The notes under the pieces were generated by a model. That model was not told the DNA's origin. It did no database searches and was given only the letters and a program-made list of their open reading frames with translations. From Actinomycetota bacterium (lineage in GTDB: Bacteria > Actinomycetota > Thermoleophilia > Gaiellales > Gaiellaceae): 5,193 nt of DNA. A program made the translations under genes and the position numbers. This document shows, piece by piece, positions 1 through 4,636 of this stretch (within the stretch, counting starts at the first letter, position 1; every line of letters begins with the position of its first letter). Location: assembly GCA_005883235.1 (NCBI GenBank), contig VAYE01000130.1:1-5193 (forward strand), given 5' to 3'.

Positions 1-1256
1 GCAACTTCGGCACGCGCGAGTCGCTGGTGATGAACCACACGGTGAACGTCTCCGGACACGCCGGGGTGCGCTGGTACGAGCTGCGAAAGACGACCGGGCC
101 GTGGAGCATCTACCAGCAGGGCACGTTCTCGCCGAGCTCGGATTCCCGCTGGATGGGCAGCATCGCGATGGACAAGAACGGCGACATCGCCGTCGGGTAC
201 TCGGTCTCGAGCACGAGCGTGTACCCGTCGATCCGCTACGCGGGCCGGCTCGCCACCGATCCCTTGGGAGCGCTCAGCCAGGGCGAGGCGACGCTCCAAG
301 CCGGCGGCGGCGTCGAGACCGACGTCTCCGGGCGGTGGGGGGACTACAGCAGCATGAACGTCGACCCGACCGACGACTGCACGTTCTGGTACGCGAACGA
401 GTACTTCTCGACGACGAGCGCCAGGGGCTGGCGCACCCGCATCGGCCACTTCAAGTTCCCGGGCTGCGGCGCGCCGGCGGTGACGGGCTTCACGCCGACC
501 TCGGGTACGCCCGGCACGTCGGTGACGATCAACGGCAGCGGCTTCACGGGCGCCACGGCGGTCAAGTTCAACGGCGTGACGGCGCCGACGTTCTCGGTCG
601 GCTCCGCCGTGCAGATCACAGCGACTGTTCCCGCCGGCGCGACGACCGGGCCGATTGCGGTCACGACCTCCGGAGGCACGGGAACGAGCGCGACCTCCTT
701 CACGGTGACGAGCGGCGTGCCGGCGCCGACGATCACGAGCTTCACCCCGACGAGCGGTCCGGTCGGCACGACGGTGACGATCACCGGCACGAACTTCACG
801 GGCGCGACCATGGTCACGCTCCGTTACGTCAAGGCGAGCTTCACCGTCAATTCGCCTACGTCGATCACAGCGACGGTGCCGTCGGGCTCGTCGACGTCGA
901 AGTGGCGCCTCACGACCCCGAGCGGCACGGCCACGAGCGGCGCCTACTTCGTCGTGACGACCGGCTCGTCCTCGCCGCCGCCCCCGCCGCCTCCTCCGCC
1001 ACCGCCGTCCTCCGGTGCGCCGACCATCACCGGCGAGAGCCCGACGAGCGGGCCGGCCGGGACCACCGTGACGCTGACCGGGACGAACTTCACGGGCGCG
1101 TACTCGCTCACGCTCGGAACCACGCACGTGGGCTTCTCGCTCAACTCGAGCACCACACTCACCGTCAAGATCCCAGCGCTTGGTCCCGGCACCCGCCGCT
1201 GGACCCTGAAGACCTCTGGCGGCACGGCGCTGGGCCCCTACTTCACCACCACCTGA
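1..1256 (+). CDS. Probable exported protein with three IPT/TIG domains and a polyproline linker (5' end missing)
   Basis: The frame is open from base 3, so the true start and any signal peptide lie outside the window; 417 residues are visible. The first ~155 residues are rich in Trp, Tyr, Ser and Gly (DSRWMGSIAMDKNGD, GRWGDYSSMNVDP, DDCTFWYANEYF). They resemble the C-terminal blades of secreted propeller-like proteins and end at a Cys (FPGCGAP) that could pair with the DDC cysteine. Three IPT/TIG immunoglobulin-like repeats follow (nt 471-710, 720-962, 1017-1253), each opening with a PTSGxxGTxVTxxGxxFTGA pattern. Eleven prolines at 975-1007, flanked by Ser, separate repeats 2 and 3. There is no membrane segment or LPXTG-type anchor at the C-terminus, which ends YFTTT. 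I infer a secreted adhesion or surface-binding protein. Its substrate cannot be read from the sequence, and a degradative enzyme with accessory TIG domains remains possible. Confidence 0.85.
   Translation, partial: NFGTRESLVMNHTVNVSGHAGVRWYELRKTTGPWSIYQQGTFSPSSDSRWMGSIAMDKNGDIAVGYSVSSTSVYPSIRYAGRLATDPLGALSQGEATLQAGGGVETDVSGRWGDYSSMNVDPTDDCTFWYANEYFSTTSARGWRTRIGHFKFPGCGAPAVTGFTPTSGTPGTSVTINGSGFTGATAVKFNGVTAPTFSVGSAVQITATVPAGATTGPIAVTTSGGTGTSATSFTVTSGVPAPTITSFTPTSGPVGTTVTITGTNFTGATMVTLRYVKASFTVNSPTSITATVPSGSSTSKWRLTTPSGTATSGAYFVVTTGSSSPPPPPPPPPPPSSGAPTITGESPTSGPAGTTVTLTGTNFTGAYSLTLGTTHVGFSLNSSTTLTVKIPALGPGTRRWTLKTSGGTALGPYFTTT
471..1253 (+). repeat. Three tandem TIG-coding repeats
   Basis: Three units of about 240 bp (471-710, 720-962 and 1017-1253) share strongly similar DNA around their first strands, for example the stretch coding GT(T/S)VT(I/L)xGxxFTGA. 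Units 2 and 3 are the more alike there (SPTSGPxGTTVT, GTNFTGA, and similar W(R/T)L endings), which suggests duplication of one of them. Unit 1 has the more canonical TIG core (VKFNGVTAPTFSV). The proline linker sits between units 2 and 3. Confidence 0.75.
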
Positions 1257-1257
1257 G

Positions 1258-1272
1258 CTAGAGCTCTAGATT
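1258..1272 (+). promoter_or_regulatory. Palindrome overlapping a -10 box before the aldo/keto reductase gene
   Basis: CTAGAGCTCTAG (1258-1269) is a perfect 12-bp palindrome. It overlaps TAGATT (1267-1272), a TANNNT -10 hexamer that ends 6 nt before the GTG start at 1279. Initiation from it would fall at or next to the start codon, giving a leaderless message. No good -35 is visible; the nearest candidate is TTCACC at 1242-1247 with a 19-bp spacer. An operator for a dimeric regulator is possible but inferred. Confidence 0.35.
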
Positions 1273-1278
1273 CCCGGG

Positions 1279-2307
1279 GTGGAGTACCGCCCGCTCGGCC
1301 GCACCGGCGTCAGCGTCAGCCCGCTCTGCCTCGGCACGATGATGTTCGGCACCTGGGGCAACCCGGACCACGACGAGTCGGTCCGCATCATCCACCGGGC
1401 GCTCGACGCGGGGATCAACTTCGTCGACACCGCGGACGTCTACTCGCGCGGCGAGTCGGAGGAGATCGTCGGCAAGGCGCTCGCGGGCGGCCGCCGCGAC
1501 CGCGTCGTCCTGGCCACGAAGTTCCACGGCCGCATGGGCGACGGCCCGAACGAGCAGGGCAACTCGCGCCGCTGGATCATGCAAGAGGTCGACTCGAGCC
1601 TCCGCCGCCTCGGCACCGACTGGATCGACCTCTACCAGGTGCACAGGCCCGAGCCGGACACGGACGTCGACGAGACGCTCGGCGCCCTCACCGACCTCGT
1701 CCGCGCCGGCAAGATCCGCTATCTCGGCAGCTCGACCTTCCCGGCGCACGCGATCGTCGAGGCGCAGTGGGCGGCCGAGCGGCGCGGACGCGAGCGCGTC
1801 GTCTGCGAGCAGCCGCCGTACTCGATCCTCGCCCGCGGCATCGAGGCGGACGTGCTGACGGTGTGCGCGAGCTACGGCATGGGCGTGATCCCGTGGAGCC
1901 CGCTCGCCGGCGGCTGGCTGTCAGGGCGCTACCGGAAAGGGAAGAAGGCCCCGCAGAGCACCCGTGCGGAGCGGATCCCACAGCGCTTCGACCTGTCGCT
2001 CCCGGAGAACCAGCGCAAGCTGGAGGCCGCCGACCGGCTCGGCGCACTCGCCGAGGAGGGCGGGATCTCACTGATTCACCTGGCGCTCGGATTCGTGCTC
2101 GAGCACCCGGCCGTCACCGCGCCGATCATCGGCCCTCGGACGATGGAGCAGCTCGAAAGCCAGCTCGGCGCGACCGAGGTCGAGCTCGACACGGAGCTCC
2201 TCGACCGGATCGACGAGATCGTACCGCCGGGCACGAACCTCAATCCGGTCGACGCCGGCTACACGCCGCCGTCGCTGGAGGCAGGCGCGCGCCGCCGCCG
2301 GGTCTAA
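1279..2307 (+). CDS. Aldo/keto reductase, NADPH-dependent
   Basis: A complete 342-residue (beta/alpha)8-barrel oxidoreductase of the AKR superfamily, expected to reduce carbonyls with NADPH in the cytoplasm. The N-terminus MEYRPLGRTGVSVSPLCLGT is the family's standard opening and fixes the GTG start. The catalytic tetrad is present: Asp50 and Tyr55 (VDTADVY), Lys81 (LATK) and His122 (QVHRPEP). Cofactor-side motifs are also present: GSS at 150-152, Gln178 (CEQPPYS), PWSPL at 205-209 and IIGPRTMEQLESQL at 283-296, the usual 2'-phosphate-binding loop. The length is normal for the Tas/YajO-like bacterial branch; the physiological substrate cannot be assigned. There is no Shine-Dalgarno before the GTG, only TAGATT at 6 nt. 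It ends 10 nt before pyrD, so the two may be cotranscribed, although no pathway links them. Confidence 0.95.
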   Translation: MEYRPLGRTGVSVSPLCLGTMMFGTWGNPDHDESVRIIHRALDAGINFVDTADVYSRGESEEIVGKALAGGRRDRVVLATKFHGRMGDGPNEQGNSRRWIMQEVDSSLRRLGTDWIDLYQVHRPEPDTDVDETLGALTDLVRAGKIRYLGSSTFPAHAIVEAQWAAERRGRERVVCEQPPYSILARGIEADVLTVCASYGMGVIPWSPLAGGWLSGRYRKGKKAPQSTRAERIPQRFDLSLPENQRKLEAADRLGALAEEGGISLIHLALGFVLEHPAVTAPIIGPRTMEQLESQLGATEVELDTELLDRIDEIVPPGTNLNPVDAGYTPPSLEAGARRRRV

Positions 2308-2310
2308 GCT
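2305..2310 (+). promoter_or_regulatory. Possible -10 hexamer before pyrD
   Basis: TAAGCT fits TANNNT and ends 7 nt before the ATG at 2318, again the distance expected of a leaderless start. It overlaps the stop codon of the aldo/keto reductase gene, so the TAA part is explained by coding, and there is no convincing -35 upstream. It counts mainly as part of the pattern seen at the other starts. Confidence 0.25.
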
Positions 2311-2317
2311 CCGCCCG

Positions 2318-3193
2318 ATGCTCCTGAACGCTTCGGGCTGCCTCGACGCGCTCACCGCCCCGGAGGTCGCGCGCCGGCTCGACGCCTTCGTGACGAAGAC
2401 GGTCACGCCGCTTCCGCGCGGCGGCAACGCTCCGGTTCGGATCGCGGAGACGGACGTCGGGATGCTCAACTCGATCGGGCTCGCCAACCCCGGCCGCGAC
2501 CGGTTCCTCGCCGACACGCTGCCGAGGCTCCGCGAGCTCGGTGTCCCGCTCTGGGTCTCGGTGGGAGGATTCGCGGCGTCCGAGTACGCGGAGACGTGCT
2601 CGCTCCTCGAGGACGTGACGATCGAGCTGAACCTCTCGTGCCCGAACGTCGACGAGGCGCCCGAGAGCGCCGCGGAGATCGTCGGGGCCTGCCGCGCGGC
2701 GACCGAGCTCCCGCTCTACGCGAAGCTCTCGACGGCGATCTCCGACGTGGCCGAGACCGCCCGCGCCGTCGGGTCGGCGGGCGTCGACGGGCTCTCGCTC
2801 GTGAACACGATCCGAGGCCTCGCGCTCGACGAGCGCACGCTGCAGCCGCGGCTCGGGACGGCAGTGGGGGGTCTCTCCGGCCCCGCTCTGCGGCCGATCG
2901 CGCTGGCCGCCGTATGGGCCTGCTACCGGGCGACGGCGCTTCCGATCGTCGGCATGGGCGGAGTCGCTTGCGGCCGTGACGCCCTCGATCTGATCGCCGC
3001 CGGAGCGACGCACGTCGCGCTCGGCACCGTCCTCTTCGCCGACCCGGATGCGCCGGGCCGGATCCGGCATGAGCTCGCCGCGGAGGCCGAGGCGCGAGGC
3101 TTCGCCGCCCCCGCTGACGCGCGCGGAGTCGCACACGCGGAGGGGTCTGCGGGGCTGCCAAGCCTCGATGACAGGTCGAGGGTTGAGGCGTAA
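2318..3193 (+). CDS. pyrD: Dihydroorotate dehydrogenase, class 1 (1B-like)
   Basis: Oxidises dihydroorotate to orotate in de novo pyrimidine synthesis; FMN enzyme of 291 residues, cytoplasmic. The class 1 catalytic cysteine is Cys108 in NLSCPN (class 2 enzymes have Ser here). FMN and substrate motifs follow in order: Lys27 in VTKTVTPLP, NSIGLAN at 51-57, Lys136 in YAKLST, VNTIRGLALD at 162-171, and the phosphate-binding GMGGVACGRDAL at 212-223 with GT at 236-237. The protein starts directly at MLLNASG, whereas class 1B enzymes normally have ~20 more residues forming the hairpin that closes the barrel floor. The upstream frame reads KLRP before the Met but has no ATG, GTG or TTG for at least 25 codons, so the short start is forced. 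The electron-transfer partner PyrK is not in the window. No Shine-Dalgarno is seen. Confidence 0.92.
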   Translation: MLLNASGCLDALTAPEVARRLDAFVTKTVTPLPRGGNAPVRIAETDVGMLNSIGLANPGRDRFLADTLPRLRELGVPLWVSVGGFAASEYAETCSLLEDVTIELNLSCPNVDEAPESAAEIVGACRAATELPLYAKLSTAISDVAETARAVGSAGVDGLSLVNTIRGLALDERTLQPRLGTAVGGLSGPALRPIALAAVWACYRATALPIVGMGGVACGRDALDLIAAGATHVALGTVLFADPDAPGRIRHELAAEAEARGFAAPADARGVAHAEGSAGLPSLDDRSRVEA

Positions 3194-3203
3194 AAAGGCC
3201 TGG

Positions 3204-3218
3204 AATTTCGCCGAAATT
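3204..3218. promoter_or_regulatory. Perfect 15-bp palindrome upstream of the mihF promoter
   Basis: AATTTCG-C-CGAAATT has 7-bp arms around one central base. It lies 6 bp upstream of the -35 box at 3225 and begins 10 bp after the pyrD stop codon. It is AT-rich in a strongly GC-rich setting and lies outside any gene, so coding does not explain it. Its size and place fit a dimeric regulator acting on the promoter. It could instead form a short hairpin at the end of the pyrD message, but no U-tract follows. I do not recognise the motif. Confidence 0.5.
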
Positions 3219-3224
3219 TGCCGC

Positions 3225-3252
3225 TTGACCGTTGGACCTCAGGTGCTAGTAT
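3225..3252 (+). promoter_or_regulatory. Housekeeping sigma promoter for mihF, leaderless
   Basis: TTGACC (-35, 3225-3230), a 16-bp spacer and TAGTAT (-10, 3247-3252), preceded by TGC at 3244-3246 as in extended -10 promoters. The predicted start of transcription is about 3259-3261, and the GTG of mihF is at 3261. The message would therefore have no, or almost no, untranslated leader, consistent with the absence of a Shine-Dalgarno. This is the strongest promoter in the window and probably feeds mihF, gmk and rpoZ. Confidence 0.75.
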
Positions 3253-3260
3253 CCCGCGCC

Positions 3261-3590
3261 GTGGTCTCGACGAAGACGCAGGCTCAGGCGCCGGTCCGTT
3301 CGCTCGACCAGCGCATGGACGCGCTTCGGCGCGCGAACGACATCCGCGTCCGTCGAGCGAAGCTGAAGAAGGACCTGAAAGACGGTCGAGCCCGGATCGA
3401 GGAGATCCTGGGGGACCCGCCCGAGTACGTGTCGACGGCCAAGGTCTTCGACATGCTGATGGCCGTGCCGAAGTTCGGGCGCGTCAAGGCGGGCCGCTTC
3501 CTGAACACGTGCCGGATCAGCCAGTCGAAGACGGTCGGGGGGCTCTCCGAGCGGCAGCGGGCGGAGCTGATTGGGCTCTTCAACCGCTAG
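3261..3590 (+). CDS. mihF: Actinobacterial integration host factor mIHF/sIHF
   Basis: A nucleoid-associated protein of 109 residues that binds and bends DNA as a monomer. It is unrelated to the IHF/HU fold despite the name. A basic helical N-terminal half (about 23-45, RRANDIRVRRAKLKKDLKDGR) is followed by the conserved core VFDMLMAVPKFGRVKAGRFL (62-81) and RISQSKTVGGLSERQRAEL (85-103). That core is the helix-two-turn-helix-like DNA-binding element of the family, with PKFGRVKA in the place of the family's PGVGKVRA loop. The length matches the Streptomyces and mycobacterial proteins (just over 100 residues). The frame is open upstream to 3048, but the GTG at 3261 is chosen because it fits family length and sits just downstream of the promoter. 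Its position before gmk is the standard actinobacterial order. Confidence 0.93.
   Translation: MVSTKTQAQAPVRSLDQRMDALRRANDIRVRRAKLKKDLKDGRARIEEILGDPPEYVSTAKVFDMLMAVPKFGRVKAGRFLNTCRISQSKTVGGLSERQRAELIGLFNR
3563..3566 (+). promoter_or_regulatory. Shine-Dalgarno that sets the gmk TTG start
   Basis: GGAG lies 4 nt before the TTG at 3571, inside the end of mihF. A stop codon in the gmk frame (TGA, 3568-3570) directly precedes this TTG, and there is no ATG, GTG or other TTG between it and the P-loop. TTG is therefore the only available start. This is the one gene in the window with a recognisable ribosome binding site. Confidence 0.45.
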
Positions 3591-4084
3591 AAGCTCAGGT
3601 CCCGTCATCGCGATCACCGGTACCTCGGGTGCCGGCAAGGGCACGCTCGAGCAGGAGCTCATGCGTCGCCTCCTTCGAGCGGCTCGTCCAGGAGGGCGCG
3701 TTCCTCGAGCACGTGACGCATTCGTGGGGGCCGCGCCACGGAACGCTTCGCTCCGAGATCGACCGCATTCGCGGCGAGGGTCGCGTTCCGCTGCTCGACC
3801 TCGAGACGCACGGCGCGCTCGTCGTCCGTGACGAGGTGCCGGGAAGCATCACGGTCTTCGTCAAGGCGCCGAGCCTCGACGAGCTCGAGCGTCGGCTGCG
3901 CGAGCGGGCGACGGAGAGCGGCGGCGAGATCGAGGAGCGCGTTGCGGTCGCCCGCAAGCAGCTCGGCCTCGAGCACGAGTTCGACCACGTGATCGTGAAC
4001 GACGATCTCCGGCGGGCGGTCGACGAGCTCGAGGACATCGTCGCCCGGGAGCTGCGGGCCGCAGGTACCATGACCCGGCCGTGA
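3571..4084 (+). pseudogene. gmk: Guanylate kinase with a ~100-bp internal gap and frameshift
   Basis: Guanylate kinase makes GDP from GMP and ATP and is normally essential. The 5' part (frame from TTG 3571) codes PVIAITGTSGAGKGTLEQEL, with an intact P-loop (Lys codon 3637-3639). The rest of the protein is in the next frame, from about 3671: SFERLVQEGAFLEHV, a GTL motif after HSWGPRH, VPLLDLETHGA, the lid region RLRERATESGGEIEERV, and EFDHVIVNDDLRRAVDELEDIV at the end. In E. coli Gmk the P-loop Lys and the equivalent Phe are 46 residues apart; here their codons are 37 nt apart. So roughly 101 nt (about 33 codons) are missing, including the SVSxTTRxPRxGExxGxxYxF segment that binds GMP. The 5' frame would stop at 3829-3831, giving an 86-residue nonfunctional product. 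The flanking coding is otherwise clean, so the lesion is recent or an assembly error. The 3' end overlaps rpoZ by GTGA. Confidence 0.88.
4066..4071 (+). promoter_or_regulatory. Possible -10 hexamer before rpoZ
   Basis: TACCAT fits TANNNT and ends 9 nt before the GTG of rpoZ, inside the last codons of gmk. There is no clear -35. If active, it would give rpoZ a very short leader and make it independent of translation through the broken gmk. Confidence 0.25.
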
Positions 4085-4311
4085 TCCATCCTCGCGTAGA
4101 TGAGCTCCTCGACCACCTCGACTCGCGCTACGCGCTGGTCATCGTCGCAGCGAAGCGCGCTCGCCAGATCAACAACTACCACCACCAGCTCGGCGAGGGG
4201 ACGTTCGACGACTTCCCGCCGCCGCTCGTCGAGTCGCGCTCGAAGAACTACCTGACGATGGCCCTCGAAGAGGTCGCCGAGGGCAAGTTGCGGTACGAGT
4301 ACCGCAGCTAA
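4081..4311 (+). CDS. rpoZ: RNA polymerase omega subunit
   Basis: A small subunit (76 residues) that binds the beta-prime C-terminal region and helps assemble RNA polymerase. Conserved family blocks are present: SRYALVIVAAKRARQIN at 15-31, GEG at 38-40, and PPLVESRSKNYLTMALEEVAEGKLRYEY at 47-74. The length is slightly short but complete. The GTG start overlaps the TGA of gmk (GTGA, 4081-4084), an arrangement that normally means translational coupling. Because the gmk frame is broken upstream, ribosomes from the gmk start would stop at 3831 and not reach this overlap. The next gene is 325 bp away. Confidence 0.95.
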   Translation: MIHPRVDELLDHLDSRYALVIVAAKRARQINNYHHQLGEGTFDDFPPPLVESRSKNYLTMALEEVAEGKLRYEYRS

Positions 4312-4320
4312 CGCTTCACC

Positions 4321-4335
4321 GGCGCCTTCGGCGCC
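4321..4335 (+). terminator. GC hairpin just after rpoZ
   Basis: GGCGCC-TTC-GGCGCC forms a perfect 6-bp, all-GC stem with a 3-nt loop, 9 nt after the rpoZ stop codon. There is no U-tract (TAGCTCGCTTC follows), so it is at best a U-less terminator or a 3'-end stabiliser of the mihF-gmk-rpoZ message. Confidence 0.4.
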
Positions 4336-4387
4336 TAGCTCGCTTCACGGGTGAACCCATGGTTCCCCCGTGTGCCCCCTCCTTCGG

Positions 4388-4404
4388 CTGACGGCTCGCG
4401 TCAG
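4388..4404. repeat. Inverted repeat with 6-bp arms
   Basis: CTGACG-GCTCG-CGTCAG: perfect 6-bp arms around a 5-nt loop, directly upstream of the larger hairpin at 4408-4434. Together they make two adjacent stem-loops separated by 3 nt. Confidence 0.45.
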
Positions 4405-4407
4405 TGG

Positions 4408-4434
4408 GCGAAGCCGGGCAAAGCCCGCCTTCGC
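4408..4434. repeat. 27-nt hairpin with 6 + 5 bp stem
   Basis: The arms GCGAAG (4408-4413) and CTTCGC (4429-4434) pair, then one C-C mismatch, then CGGGC (4415-4419) pairs with GCCCG (4423-4427) around an AAA loop. This is the longest stem in the window. No run of T follows, so it is not a classical terminator. It may be part of a transcribed structure or a REP-like repeat. Confidence 0.5.
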
Positions 4435-4518
4435 GTCGCTTCTGATTGCTGGAGAGCAGCGCTGAACACTGCCCGCCGCTGATCATCCTGAGACGCGAAA
4501 CCCGGAGGCACAGCGCGC

Positions 4519-4563
4519 ATGACACGTATGCGAGCTGATGGCCGAGGCGTTTCTGCAGGCTAG
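4519..4563 (+). other. Possible 14-codon leader ORF upstream of coaBC
   Basis: ATG at 4519 opens a frame coding MTRMRADGRGVSAG and ending at TAG 4561-4563. GGAGG (4504-4508) lies 10 nt before the ATG, a good Shine-Dalgarno in a window that nearly lacks them. The stop codon touches the inverted repeat at 4563-4577. No amino acid is enriched in a way that suggests classical attenuation. It may be chance. Confidence 0.15.
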
Positions 4564-4577
4564 CGACCAACGGTCGC
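4563..4577. repeat. Perfect inverted repeat GCGACC-AAC-GGTCGC
   Basis: Six-bp arms with a 3-nt centre, 59 bp before the coaBC start. It could be an operator half-site pair or an RNA hairpin. A smaller repeat, GCCCG-AG-CGGGC (4613-4624), lies between it and the gene and runs into the -10-like box at 4624. Confidence 0.4.
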
Positions 4578-4623
4578 CGCTTGAGCCCGTTCGGCCGGGA
4601 GTGCCAGAGATCGCCCGAGCGGG

Positions 4624-4629
4624 CAGAAT
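4624..4629 (+). promoter_or_regulatory. -10-like hexamer before coaBC
   Basis: CAGAAT keeps the A2 and T6 positions of a -10 box and ends 7 nt before the GTG at 4637, again without a Shine-Dalgarno. No -35 is evident at 16-18 bp. TTGAGC at 4581-4586 is -35-like but 37 bp away. Confidence 0.3.
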
Positions 4630-4636
4630 GTGAGCC

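Larger units (their letters stand above)
4312..4636. other. 325-bp spacer with many inverted repeats, no convincing gene
   Basis: These two genes usually lie close together, so the length is unusual. The stretch is visibly less GC-rich in its right half and reads poorly in all frames, with stops on the + strand. It holds an 8-bp direct repeat CGCTTCAC (4312-4319, 4341-4348), the GGCGCC hairpin, and two overlapping short hairpins (TTCAC/GTGAA at 4344-4355 and GAACC/GGTTC at 4353-4365) that share bases and cannot form together. Further right are inverted repeats at 4388-4404, 4408-4434, 4447-4458, 4563-4577 and 4613-4624, and the palindrome CAGCGCTG at 4457-4464. The function is unknown: a structured 5' region, a small RNA or a degenerate mobile repeat are all possible. 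I found no tRNA and no riboswitch that I recognise. Confidence 0.6.

Noticed and set aside
1258..1278. Polylinker-like cluster of restriction sites (SacI, XbaI, SmaI) suggesting vector contamination
   Set aside because: The overlapping sites do not follow the order of a common cloning polylinker, and both flanks are coherent actinobacterial coding sequence with a functional-looking start context.
3048..3260. Longer N-terminus for mihF starting inside pyrD
   Set aside because: It would overlap pyrD by about 145 bp and span the mihF promoter, and the extra residues have no counterpart in the family.
3571..3831. gmk as two real genes or as a programmed frameshift
   Set aside because: A frameshift alone cannot restore the missing ~33 codons of the GMP-binding region, and neither half has the parts of a functional kinase.
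4312..4348. CGCTTCAC direct repeats as a target-site duplication
   Set aside because: Only 21 bp lie between them, too little for a mobile element, and that content is just the GGCGCC hairpin.
4340..4380. tRNA or 6C-type RNA suggested by GGTTC and two C-runs
   Set aside because: No T-arm with a 7-nt loop or acceptor stem could be built on either strand, and the C-runs are not in hairpin loops.
4488..4500. CTGAGA resembling the conserved part of a TPP riboswitch upstream of coaBC
   Set aside because: The partner motif GAACCTGA and the surrounding P1/P2 pairing are absent.
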